DNA of 16,052 nucleotides from Parachlorella kessleri (Eukaryota > Chlorophyta > Trebouxiophyceae > Chlorellales > Chlorellaceae), in contig BBXU01003213.1 in NCBI GenBank assembly GCA_001598975.1, positions 1 through 16,052 of the forward strand, in the 5' to 3' direction. Every line of letters begins with the position of its first letter. The stretch's first letter is position 1. This document shows positions 1-9,283 of the stretch, one piece after another. The notes under the pieces were generated by a model. The model searched no databases. It saw only the letters and a list, made by a program, of their open reading frames with translations, and was not told the DNA's origin. A program made the position numbers and the translations under genes.

Positions 1-154
1 CGCGCGTGCGCTGGCATCTGGGCATGGAAAGCAATTGGGGCGTCAGACGTGACTGCAGAGGCAAAGTCCTTCTAGGCTTGGTTGGCAGTAGCCCCATACC
101 AGCGTGGGTTCACTGCGTCCTGCCACGCCGCCTGCGCTGTGCTGTGCTGTGCAG

Positions 155-1566
155 GTACGGTTTCTGTGTGTATGAGGACCCCCGCGTCACCGACATTGCC
201 TGCCAGGGCCTCAACGGCATGCGCATGGGCGACCGCACACTCACCGTGCGGCGTGCAACAGAGGTGAGCTGGTTGACCAGGGCAGCCACCAGCTGTTGCT
301 GGTGCGGGTGCTGTTGGAGTGTTTCTTGTGGATGTACGTGCTGTCCATCTGCTACTGTAGATCCTGCTGCGCCTTCCACTGGCCCGCTGAGGCGCTGCGC
401 AGCACCCCGGCAGTATGGGGTTGGCGTCCTGAGTACGATTGCTGGGTACGTGGCCTCAACAAGCGTGTGTTGTTGCTGCAGGGCCAGAAGCAGCAGGCCG
501 AGAACGCGCTGGCGCAGCAGCAGGCGATGTACCAGGCGGCGGCGGCGCGTGTCGTGAAGCTGGCGGAAGCAGGTGGGGCTCGCGGGCGGGGCAGGGGTGG
601 GTGAGGCCCCCAGGCGGCTGCACAATGAACCTCTGATGCTGTAGCCTTAGGGCTGGTGAGCTGGGTTGCTATCGCCAAGGTGGTTGGCTTGGAGTCGCCT
701 GGACTTGGCTATGCCTCCCCCCTGTGCAACCCCCGCGGCCTGCCCCTCAGTGTATGCAACAGTGGCTGTAGGGCGCAAACATTCTGGCCCCCGCCCCGCC
801 ATGCATGCTAGTTTCTCCCACAAATACCTCAGATGCACCCTCCCTCCACAGGTTTCGGGTCAGAGTTTAGGGTTACCTGTGTACCTACGCTGCGCCTGCG
901 TGTGGTGCAGTGACTTTGGAGGAGCTGCAGAACGACGACGACTACAATGACATCATGGAGGACATGCGCGAGGAGTGCTCCAAGTATGGCACCGTCAACC
1001 AGGTGAGCCCATGGGCTTTGCGTACCCAGCTGACTGGCGTGTGGAAGGCGTTGGGTCGCTGGGAAGGGAAGGGACGGGCCTTCCCTGTGCATGGCCGCCG
1101 TAAGAACACCTCTTGAGCGCGCCTTGGTTGGGATGGCACTGAATACAACTACAGCAGAATGGAGGCAGTGTGTGGCATGTACTGCCCACCACTGCCGCCG
1201 TTGAGCAGGTGTTGCACATCCCCCAGCCACTTGATCGTGCCTGCGGCAGGGTAATACGCTCCAACCTGCCTACACCCACCCCTTGCAGACGCAGGTGCAT
1301 ATCTCACAGCCCCCCGCACTCGCCTGGGGGCAGCTAGGGGTAACTCAAACCTCCGCCGCCCCTTGTTGCCGCAGGTGCACATCCCTCGGCCACCTGCGCC
1401 CGGCATGGCGCCCCCACCGGGCCTGGGCAAGGTTCTCATCGAGTTTGCAGACCCGGCCGCAGCGCTGCTGGCGCGCAACACCATGCACGGGCGCAAGTTT
1501 GGCGGCCGCACCGTCACGGCCGTGCTGGTGACAGAGGACGACTACAAGAATTACAAGTGGGATTAG
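155..1566 (+). CDS. U2AF2: U2AF65 (U2 snRNP auxiliary factor large subunit), C-terminal part, 5' end outside window
   Basis: Splicing factor that binds the polypyrimidine tract and contacts SF1 and U2 snRNP through its C-terminal U2AF-homology motif (UHM). Exons read as 155-263, 482-572, 852-1002 (or 911-1002) and 1375-1566, ending in TAG. Exon 155-263 carries the end of RRM2 (YGFCVYEDP, then GLNGM and a closing beta strand LTVRRATE). Exon 482-572 is an Ala/Gln-rich linker. The last two exons form the UHM: VTLEEL, an acidic helix with NDDDYNDIMEDMREECSKYG, IPRPP, GLGKVLIEF, and the diagnostic R-x-F motif as GRKF. Donors are GTGAGC, GTGGGG and GTGAGC; acceptors are all AG. RRM1 and the RS domain lie upstream of base 1. 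One oddity: with the 852 acceptor the frame is broken by two bases near 902; with 911 the frame is kept but UHM strand 1 is lost. The family call is firm; the exon 3 boundary is not. Confidence 0.92.
1291..1320 (+). repeat. Degenerate copy of the start of the last U2AF65 exon, inside the preceding intron
   Basis: Bases from 1291 repeat the junction at 1371: both begin GCAGGTGCA and continue with a similar C-rich stretch. Translated in the same frame, this copy reads VHISQPPA where the real exon reads VHIPRPPA. The copy starts 80 bp upstream, which is not a multiple of three, so using it as a simple alternative acceptor with read-through would shift the frame. It is most likely a decayed local duplication. 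Confidence 0.5.
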
Positions 1567-1907
1567 TCGCCCCGGGCGTAGGGCAGCGGTGCGGGGCAGG
1601 AGCAGTTTGTAGCGCCGCCGTGGTGGTCTCTGTGGTTGGGCCGCCGTGGTGATGACTGTGGTTGGGTGTTATAGGATCTGGTGGAGATTGTATTTGGTGC
1701 TTGTACGTGGCTGCGGTCCATTGGCTGCAGAAGGTTCCAGCTGCGTACCTCTAGTGGGTGCAAAGCTGGGGCTATGAATGCTGCTGCTGAGGGCAGTGTG
1801 TGCATCGCCAAAATTCAGGGGTGCTCGGTGGGCCAAGTGGCGAGGGTTGCATGTTGTGGTGGGGTACTGCTTAGAGTGCCGCGGGTACAGTCTATGCAAC
1901 ACTCGCG

Positions 1908-1912
1908 TGTAA
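1908..1912 (+). terminator. TGTAA poly(A) signal of U2AF65
   Basis: TGTAA is the usual algal polyadenylation signal, here about 340 nt after the U2AF65 stop. It implies a 3' UTR from 1567 to roughly 1925-1930. That UTR is G/T-rich with no convincing ORF. Confidence 0.6.
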
Positions 1913-1929
1913 CTGGCATTGTTGGTAAC

Positions 1930-2600
1930 AAGATGGCAAGCACTAGCCTCAGCAGTGTGGGCTGAAGCATACGCTGAGACACACTCACTACGTAGGCACG
2001 ATCAGTGCATGTTGCAGCTTTGTTCAGCCCTGTCAGACTGGTGGGCAGCTTGCCCGCCACTCAGCACTCTGGTAGGTGGTACGTTTGGACATTGCCCTCC
2101 CCAGCCTTAGCAAGCACCCGGGGCACTGCTTGCATCCGGCTTTCGAGACAGCCCTTGGCAGCCAGCCCTTAGTGGCGCTACACGATATCAGGCAGCAATG
2201 CTATATTGTTAGCCCTTAGTGGCCCGAGGTTGTTGTAGGGGAAATCCTTTCTGGCTTTGGCATGGGAGCAAGCCTCCACAGGGCAGCAACTGTTGCTAGC
2301 TTAGCCTTGCTTGAGGCCACCATTGCTTGGCAAGTAAGGTGCAGCGGAAAGGTCATCTTGCCAACTCCAAACCCAAGAGCGCTGTTCGCGCCCTGCCACC
2401 ATCAGCAAATCTTAGGTCCCAGCTTTTGGGGGTCTCTTTGGTTTAGGCTAAAGAAACAGGAAGAGCACCAAGGAGGATGCAGAACGGATATTCCTACCCG
2501 CCGCCCCCCGCCGCCTTCCAGGTCGGTAGCTTTTGGGCAGCAGCTGACTGTGCACGTGGTGAACTTAATTTGCCGTCCTCCCACCCAGCAAACTTCGCTT
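1930..2600. other. Intergenic spacer and presumed promoter of the small membrane protein gene
   Basis: I see no supportable gene here. The only structure noticed is a short direct repeat, AGCCCTTAGTGGC, at about 2165 and 2212, with a related AGCCCTTGGCAGCC just before it. The promoter and 5' UTR of the gene starting at 2647 should lie at the right end. Confidence 0.4.
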
Positions 2601-2646
2601 GGATTTAGTTCTCTCTACTCGGAAGAAGACCGTAAACCAGCGAGCC

Positions 2647-3557
2647 ATGGACGCTAACAGGGCAGCCAACGCGGCAAAGGGTAACCGGAACCTGCTGATC
2701 GGCTTGGGCGTCGCTTTGGTTGGAGGGTACTACTTCTACAGCCGGTCTGGAGCTCAGAACCTAGGAGACGCGGTAAGCTTGCCAGTGGCTGTGTGAGCCG
2801 GCTGCTTTGGACGTCCAAGGGTGCAGAGGTGACGCCTGGCCTTCCTGTGTAGCTTCGGCGTTGGCAGTGCTTTGCTTTCCAGCAGCAAGCTGTCCACAAA
2901 CGCCTTCGCGAGGCTGGACCTGTCTCACAAACCAGCATATGTGCAGGCTAGCAGGGCAGGGACTGCCGCAGGGCAGAAGCTGGAGAGCGCTGGCCGCCAG
3001 GTTGGCGGCAGCACCGGAGAGCATATGAAGGAGGAGGGCAGGGGCCTCCAGGTTAGTTGATGTTGCAGGGCACACACAAATTTGCACTGGGTTCGCTGGA
3101 CGTTTTCCTCCTGGGTTACTTAGCGGTGCCATCTGACCTCTGTCTGAGTTGCTGGGGCGTGCACCATCTGTACTGCTTTGGGCGACTCCGTGGAAGATGT
3201 TTTTCAGGTTGGTTTGTTGAAGCCTGCAATTCATAGCAACCATTCATACCAAATTCTGTGGCTTTCAAAGCCTTCGGTAAACCTAAAAATTGGGAAGCAG
3301 GTGTAGCCTTCACCAGGCCAGTCCTCTGGCTAGATACTGGTTTTTAGTATGGGCGGCGGGTAATGTGAACAGAGAGTAAAAGGTGGGCTGTATTGACAGG
3401 GCTGGATGCAGAATGCGCCCGAGTCTTGCCTGCGGTTGTTAGAAGAAGGTCCTTTGGGGTAGTGACCAGCTGCTCATGTGGGCGAGACCCCAGAAACCTG
3501 TTCATTTTGGAGGCTGATTATTTGCGATGTTTTGACTTGCAGGCCAAGAAGCAGTAG
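2647..3557 (+). CDS. Small protein with one N-terminal membrane segment, unknown function, three exons
   Basis: Not recognised. Exons read as 2647-2792, 2883-3051 and 3543-3557, giving about 109 residues and ending AKKQ-stop. Residues 1-14 are polar and basic (MDANRAANAAKGNR). Residues 15-29 are a hydrophobic helix (LLIGLGVALVGGYYF) followed by Tyr, Ser and Arg. The rest is hydrophilic, rich in Ala, Gly, Gln and Lys, and predicted helical (GQKLESAGRQVGG). This layout resembles small tail-exposed proteins of the mitochondrial inner membrane or other organelle membranes, but location is inference. The start is the first ATG, in good context (GCCATGG). The donor used is GTGAGC at 2793: the earlier GTAAGC at 2773 would put exon 2 in a frame that stops near 2950. 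The exon 2 acceptor is a tandem CAGCAG, giving plus or minus one Ser. Confidence 0.6.
3347..3432. repeat. Dispersed repeat copy within an intron, related to 12999-13103
   Basis: This stretch in the last intron of the small membrane protein gene shares several blocks with 12999-13103, about 9.7 kb away. Both contain GAACAGAGAGT, then CAGGGCTG(G/A)ATGCAGAAT, then GCGCCCGAGTCTTGCCTG. The blocks are in the same order and orientation, with a variable middle. It is a degenerate copy of an unclassified repeat family; no coding capacity or terminal repeats are visible. Confidence 0.6.
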
Positions 3558-3827
3558 AAGTCTGCACTTTCGGCTGAGGTTGAAGGAGATGTGCAAAAAT
3601 ACTTACCTCCGTCAGGAGAGATGTTCTCTGCACGGACGTTCACGTGCTGACTGGTGCCTGGGTATTGTATAGTATCTGATTGCTACCTCTGGTAATATGA
3701 AAGCAACCCGTGGTAGCGGGGGCAAGTCACAAGTTGTGTGCCGATTGCATACCCGGCGTATGAACCAGTGGAATGTTTTGTACCTCTCAATGTTGCTGCA
3801 ATTTTGTTCAATGTCATCATCTTGACC

Positions 3828-3832
3828 TGTAA
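3828..3832 (+). terminator. TGTAA poly(A) signal of the small membrane protein gene
   Basis: TGTAA lies about 270 nt after the TAG at 3555-3557 and is the first such signal downstream. It supports a transcript ending around 3845-3850. Confidence 0.55.
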
Positions 3833-4318
3833 AGCGTCGGAAGACAGTGCACAAATGCTAAGGTTGAAATGTGAAGCGTGCTCACCGGCGCCAGGCTTTT
3901 GAGGCACATGCATTGCGCTCATACATGTACTGGACTGGCTGGGACATGCGCTAATGGTTGGCAGAAGCAGGGAACACACCGAGGTATAACATGATCAACT
4001 CATCTGTTACCCTTCCCACAACATCATCCTGACATGTGGCTCCATTGTGTCTGACAGACACCAAGCCCGAGGCCCCCCCCCGCCTAGTCTTCTACTTGCA
4101 AACTCGCAGTCCCCTACTCTCAATGACTCATGGCCTGCTGTGCGTGCTAAGTGCAACGAGACATTTGGTGTCACTCTACATGTCAGTGTTGTTGGAACCT
4201 TTGGTAGGCTATGCTGCGTATTTGTAATGATTTTGTTGCGTACCCGGTGGCCCACGTCGCTTGCTACTCTCAGCACTTCTAGCCAAACCGTAGTTAGGCC
4301 CGCAGTGCAGTACGTAGT

Positions 4319-4893
4319 ATGGCCCACCCGCTCTTAGCTCCCGATAGACATCCTGCCTGCAAGGAGGTCAGCGCTTGGCACGCATGTCGCCATGCCTTGC
4401 TTTGGGCAGCACAGCCTGGCAGCGATGAGAGCTACATAACCTTTTAGTATGGCTTCTGCAGAAGTTCCATGCTCTCATACAGTGCCAAAACGACCACCCC
4501 ATCGCCAACTTGTGGGGTGCGTGCCACGACCAGCTGCAGAGCCTAGTATCGTGCTGCCGGAACGAGAAGAAGACAAAACGGTAAGGTACACAGGTTTTTC
4601 CACCAGGCCGTTGTACTGCTGGGGTTGCACTTGGCTGCTTTCCAGGATGTGACCCGGGTCTGCCTGTGCTTGCTGCCCGTGTTACTCACCCTGCCTATGG
4701 TGGTGCTGTGTGTCTATTGTCACCTTGCAGCTTGCCGTGTTTGTGCAGGACGGCCAATGTCGAGAAGGCCAAGCAGGACAGAGAGCGGCTGATGGAAAAG
4801 ATCAAGCGACGGAAAGAGAAGGAGGGGGGCACGGCGGCTATCTATGCTCCCGGGTACGGTGTTGGAGGCGCCGTCAGCGAACAGATGCAATGA
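4319..4893 (+). CDS. CMC2: CMC2-family twin-CX9C protein (paralogue A), cytochrome c oxidase biogenesis
   Basis: Small CHCH-type protein of the Cmc2 family, which acts in the mitochondrial intermembrane space in cytochrome c oxidase assembly. Exons are 4319-4366 (MAHPLLAPDRHPACKE), 4462-4580 and 4749-4893, giving 103 residues. The first exon is too short to stand out as an ORF; it was found by looking for the family's HPxC start. Cysteines are at 14, 24, 37 and 47, with spacing C-x9-C-x12-C-x9-C, exactly the family pattern, plus an extra C48. The family's NEKKTKR is followed by a charged helix (VEKAKQDRERLMEKIKRRKEK) and a Gly/Ala-rich tail. Introns fall after codon 16 (phase 0, donor GTCAGC) and inside an Arg codon (phase 2, donor GTAAGG). 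An alternative acceptor at 4730 would add six residues in frame. A second family member lies at 9284-9993 with the same intron positions. Confidence 0.85.
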
Positions 4894-4966
4894 GTAATGT
4901 GCGGTATTACGTATCTGTGTTGTTGATGCGGTATAGGCATTTGGACAGTGGACCGGGCGTCTTTGC

Positions 4967-4971
4967 TGTAA
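4967..4971 (+). terminator. TGTAA poly(A) signal of CMC2-A
   Basis: TGTAA lies about 74 nt after the TGA at 4891-4893, implying a short 3' UTR ending near 4985-4990. Confidence 0.6.
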
Positions 4972-5334
4972 GTTTTGGTTGAAGGTGGCAGGTGAGGCAA
5001 AGAGAGGGGAGATAGGGGTGAACTGTGCAGACAGTTTTCTTGCAGTGTTTGACAGGCTCCAGTTAGGCAGACAGCCAACCTTTCAGTAGCTTGTATACAT
5101 ATGTGACCTTACTTACCATGTTGGTAGCTGTTTGTGTGCTGGAGCTTGACTCCATCTTGCTTGCGCGACCGACTGGTTCTGCCCCACGACTTGACCAGTT
5201 TGTTTTCTAACCGTACGGCAGTTCTCTGCACCTTGCGCTACTTTGAAAGTCGCTGACTTTGTGCTTTATTGGAAGGTCGTAGACAGGGACTCATCATGTT
5301 TCTCTTGGTTCCAACGAAGAATGAGTCGCAATGC

Positions 5335-5664
5335 TGATTTGTTCGTGGCTTCAGCCTCTAGGAAGCCGTGCAGTATTTTGGTGTCATGTGCTGGGTGCTT
5401 GTTTACTGTTGGTTTGAACCTGGGTTTTGCCTCTTCTGCTAAGGTTCACACCTTGTTTGTGGCAGCCTGTGCAGTGTCCTTTGTGCCATGTGCTTGTGCT
5501 TGCTGATAGTTGATTGAGATGCCGGGTGCTGCCTCTTCGGCCCCGGACTTTTTGTTCACACCTTATTCATGGCAGCCCATGCGGTGTTCTTTGTGCCCTG
5601 TGCTTGTGCTTGCTGACGGTTGGTTCAGATACCGGGCGCTGCCTCTTCGGCCCCGGTTTGTAGG
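5335..5664. repeat. ~110-bp tandem repeat, about three copies
   Basis: Copy 2 starts at TTCACACC (5445) and copy 3 at the identical octamer (5555), a period of exactly 110 bp. Both contain TGTGCTTGTGCTTGCTGA and GCTGCCTCTTCGGCCCCGG, and they agree at roughly 85% of positions by eye. A more decayed first copy (about 5335-5444) is recognised by TGTGCTGGGTGCTTG and TTGCCTCTTCTGCT, with a period of about 110-114 bp. No conserved reading frame runs through the copies. The unit is G/T-rich, like the 3' UTRs around it. Confidence 0.8.
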
Positions 5665-5753
5665 AGCCTCGAGGTGCCTCACCGCCTTGCTGGCAGCAGC
5701 AGTCTGTTCTGCTCTATCTGGTGACGCGTGGCAGCCTAGCCACCGTGTAGATG

Positions 5754-5765
5754 CCCCCCCCCCCC
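5754..5765. repeat. C12 homopolymer
   Basis: Twelve consecutive C residues followed by GC and an A-rich stretch. It is a likely site of length polymorphism or assembly error. A shorter poly-C run lies at about 4073-4081. Confidence 0.9.
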
Positions 5766-6180
5766 GCAAAACAAAAAATGCTGATTCATCAGAAGCAGCA
5801 GCACCTCCGTCCCTCAGGGCCTGGCAGGGACGGCAGGTGACACCAGTCTTAGCATCGATAACAGACCTGGCTGTCGGTGACATTATAGGAGGGAATTGCA
5901 GGTGGGGCACGGGGCACGCAGCTCCCCGAGGAGGCGGGCAACCATGCCATGCTAACAGAGAGGCTACAAAGCGAGGGCAAAGGCGAACCCAGAATTAGGA
6001 GAAAGCCAGCTTGATACTCAAGCATGCCTAGGGAACAACTTAAAGGGGAAGTATGTCACATGCCTCGATCCCAAGTCTAGGAGATCACCTAGGCAGAAGC
6101 CAGTCAGGTACTGGAGGATCTACAGATTGTTAAGTAAAAGTGACTACAGAGCGCGCTGCCAAGGCACAGGCACCAGCATG

Positions 6181-6185
6181 TTACA
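6181..6185 (-). terminator. TGTAA poly(A) signal (minus strand) of the polytopic membrane protein gene
   Basis: TTACA on the + strand, hence TGTAA on the minus strand, about 615 nt beyond the minus-strand stop at 6803-6801. No other TTACA was seen in between, so the 3' UTR probably covers 6800 to about 6165. Confidence 0.5.
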
Positions 6186-6800
6186 GGCTAAGAGAATACC
6201 TGCTGGTCTGAAGAGTTTCTGACAATGCCAGGCAGCTGCAATAGGGCGTGACGTCGAGAACGTAGGCCAAGGTGCCACACCAGCCTCGCGCCATGCCAAG
6301 CCAAATGGAGCGACAACCCTGTATAACTTATTACTGGAAGCTACATATTTAGAGCTCAGGTAGGGAGCAATGCCTATATCCGCCATGCTTGAACTGGATG
6401 TTTTTTTGTGACACTGCCCCTTCAAGTGAGTCAACACTTCAAGACCACGCGCCTTCATATCATGATTGCTCAGCATCATGTAAGCTGTCAAAGCTTCCTA
6501 TCACAGCGTAAGGAACCTAGGTACTGTACCAGCATGTAGCGGCATACCACTTACCAAGACTTCACAGCAAGCTTTAAGACACAGGAAAATCGCACCTCAC
6601 CTGTATAGCAATTTAGTGCTTCAGAACGACCGGACATGGACAAATACCTGCCCCACACAGTGTTGTGTGAGCAGTGCGTGACTGGCATGGCTGACAGGAC
6701 CACTCTCTGGCGATATTAACAGAACGTAGCGGCGTGCAAAGTGCTGCCTCGCTTGCTGCCTTGGCTACAGCCGGACGGTGGCTGCCCTTGGCCCACATAT

Positions 6801-8875
6801 CTAGCCACCACAACCGCCAGGCTGGTCGCTGACCGAACGCAACGCCAGAGTGCTTGAAGCCAGCCAGGTTGCCGCTATTAGCGGGGGCAGCAGCATGGCC
6901 CAGCGCAGCCATTCGGTCAGCGGGTCAAACAGGCAAACCTTCGGAGGGGGGGGCAGAGGTGTCATGGTCAGCAGAGGGCAGGATTGCACAACACGCCAGC
7001 GCCCTGTTGTGCTGCAGCCTGCAGTCCAGAATTCGCACACAGACGCAGCCCATGCATGTCCTGGGAGGCCACCCAGCCCCACCCACCTCCACCACCTCCT
7101 GCGCCGGTAGCCCCAGCTGCTCGGCCGCCTGCGACAGGACCAGCCCCCGGGCAGCCACCTCCCGCCACAGGAACTCAGCCCGGCTCCGGCGCTCGATCAC
7201 ATACACTGCGGAGTGGACAGTTGCAAAAGCCCAAGCCAGGAATTGCGGCAGCTTCGCAAGCAAGCAAGGAAGCACGTGAGCGCCATGCCTGACCCATTGT
7301 CTTCCTGCCAGCCCCCGCCCATACTCATCTCATTGGCTAGAGCGGCGCTTTGTGGCCGCGCAAAGGACATGTTGCAGGCTGGACCAGTGCTCAACCCAGG
7401 CAGCATGCCCACATCCACTGACTCTACCCCAGCTTGCCGCACCTGTTACAGTTGACAGGAAGAAGCCAAGCAGCACATTCACCGTGACAGTCAGCGCCAC
7501 GCAGTGGTATACTGCCGGCTCATCAGCCTTCAGTTGTGATGGCCAGGGAAGCAGCAGCCCCACCCACTCGGTGAGGTGGTGAGAGATGGCCCAGAACCGC
7601 TGCAGGGTCTCTGGGTTCTGCACAGGAGGGGCCACTGGGGTATGAGAAATAGTCTTGATAGCGCACTTCGCATGAAGCCACCCACATCCGTGCCATGTGT
7701 AATGTCCAAATAGGTCGAACAAGGAGGGATTGTCAAACAACAGTCCCTTTGGGCAGGCACGCCTACGCACAGGAACAAGCATCAAGAATCCTCGAGTGCC
7801 GCTGACCCTCGCCGACTCTCACCTGTAACACCTGTTGAGGGACGGTGGCACCAGAGCATCTCTCCTCAGATACGAACTCTTTCGTCGGCAGTTGGCAAGT
7901 CAGACATGGTGTCTACAACATACTTGTATCTTATGTTCGACGCAACACTTACATGTATGTATTTACTGCGGCAGAACTCGCTGGCGCCCCCGGTAGCCAG
8001 CAGTGCTGAATGCAGGGTATGCAGGGCCAAGTGGCTCCCCATGCCTAAGCGGAGCCCAAGGGCAATGGACCACATGTCTGGAAGTAGAGCGCCAAGCGCC
8101 ACCACACTGAAAAGGCCGGCCGTAGTTGGGCGAAGCTGCTGCTGGGGTGGCAGGTTATTTAGGCTGCACAAACAACCACACTGTACTGGAAAGGTCAGCC
8201 CTGCAATGGTTGGCAACGGCATCTGGGCACCCATCTAGCCACGTGCTAGACCCTAGCAAGTATACAGTGCTAGCTTGCACTGGCCGGCAAAGTCAAGCCA
8301 GTAATAGAAGCCCGGCTAGTATCAGTAGGATGCAGTGTTTATGAGCGTGTCTGGGAACTAACCAGAATGTCAAAGTTGCCTGAAAGGTGATCCCCAGCCG
8401 AATAGCTGCAGTCAGGTGAGCACACACACAGGGGCCGTGTCTTTATCAGGGAACAGGCTCCTAGCCAAGCTCGACTTGGGTGATGGCGAATTGGCGCCGC
8501 TCTCGGGTACGTACCTACTACCCACCAGATGCGGTACTTAGCATAGTGTTGCGGCCAGTGCTGGGATAGTAACCAGGTCACCAACCACGCTACGCCGCCC
8601 AGGAGGCCACGGCGCGTGCAAACAAACTTTACGCTGCATGCACAGGATAAGATAGCGTCACTGCACTGGCCAAGCTCCGGCCACCAGTGCTTCAAGCTAA
8701 GCCTGGTACCGCCGCTCACTTACCCGCGGCCTAGATACAGCCACAACGCGCCCAGGAGCCACAAACAGGCCTGGGTGACGTATAGCCCAGCTTCAGTCCG
8801 TATCAGCTTAGCCTTCTGGCCTGCGTGATATTGCCTCTCTAGGGCATTGTCGCTGAAAGAGAGCCTGGGTAGCAT
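6801..8875 (-). CDS. Uncharacterised polytopic membrane protein, at least six exons
   Basis: Not recognised. Minus-strand exons, 5' to 3': 8875-8724, 8633-8526, 8163-7953, 7617-7443, 7205-7087 and 6938-6801, giving about 300 residues. Phases agree at every junction; donors include GTAAGT, GTAAGT, GTGCGG and GTGGGT. The 8526 donor (GTGGGT) is the weakest call: an alternative at 8510 (GTACCC) also fits, and a missed short exon is possible. Hydrophobic segments lie at about residues 28-48, 58-75, 102-125, 131-146, 194-220 and 266-290. The N-terminus (LSFSDNALERQYHAGQK) is soluble. A basic juxtamembrane patch, YVIERRSRAEFLW, follows the fifth segment. No catalytic motif, cyclase, kinase or transporter signature is visible. 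The ATG at 8875 was chosen because the exon is open and no upstream exon is evident; an upstream start is possible. Volvocine genomes contain many lineage-specific membrane proteins of this style, some being sensory N-termini; that link is inference. Confidence 0.62.
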
Positions 8876-9283
8876 AGCCTCTACGGTACAACATGACACA
8901 AGCTGTAGACAAAAGTACTGGGGTGAGAAGGGGTGCTCCTGTGGTAGCGAGATAGACGCTACAAGTCCTGACGACACAAGTCCGGCCCCTAAACCGTCGT
9001 GCCGACTAGACGAGATAGTCTGACATTCTCAGTCACCCACACCCGACGCATCACACGCACACACGGCGCATATAGGGCTACCTTACCAGCCGGCTGCAGC
9101 CTAGGCTAGCCTGCAAATGTGCACTTCCGAAAGGGTCCTCTGGCAGGGATGGTCGCGCCCTGCCACGTAAGCAGTCTCCACTCCAGACCGCTTGACCTCT
9201 GGTGCCCGCCTCCACTGCACCTTGCAGTTGTCCAGTTCTACCTCTGCGTGAGTGTAGACTACGTATGGACGGGGGCGCCTGAC
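8876..9283. promoter_or_regulatory. Divergent promoter interval between the membrane protein gene (-) and CMC2-B (+)
   Basis: The two inferred start codons, 8875 on minus and 9284 on plus, face away from each other across about 410 bp. Both promoters and 5' UTRs must therefore lie here unless upstream non-coding exons exist. The centre holds a CA-rich stretch (9040-9068) followed by GCATATAGGG, a weak TATA-like element on the + strand. No definite TATA box or initiator can be assigned. Confidence 0.4.

Larger units (their letters stand above)
4990..6165. other. Intergenic region between CMC2-A and the opposite-strand membrane protein gene
   Basis: No gene is supported. The longest open frames (for example 5510-5998 on +) run through the tandem repeat and a C homopolymer and resemble no family I know. 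The stretch holds the ~110-bp repeat at 5335-5664 and a run of 12 C at 5754-5765. The right end borders the 3' UTR of the minus-strand gene. Confidence 0.5.

Noticed and set aside
1..154. Additional U2AF65 coding sequence before the first exon
   Set aside because: The open frame here lacks RRM2 features (no RNP2 or helix 1), and an AG acceptor at 153-154 marks it as intron.
899..910. An 11-nt mini-intron (GT...AG) that would restore the U2AF65 frame
   Set aside because: It is far below any workable intron length, and the product would be three residues short against the family.
1295..1339. A 45-nt in-frame cassette exon in U2AF65
   Set aside because: It would leave a downstream intron of only about 35 nt with a poor GTAACT donor, so a decayed duplicate is likelier.
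5510..5998. 162-codon open frame on + in the 5-6 kb intergenic region
   Set aside because: It runs through the 110-bp tandem repeat and a C12 run, has no family resemblance, and shows no splice-consistent partners.
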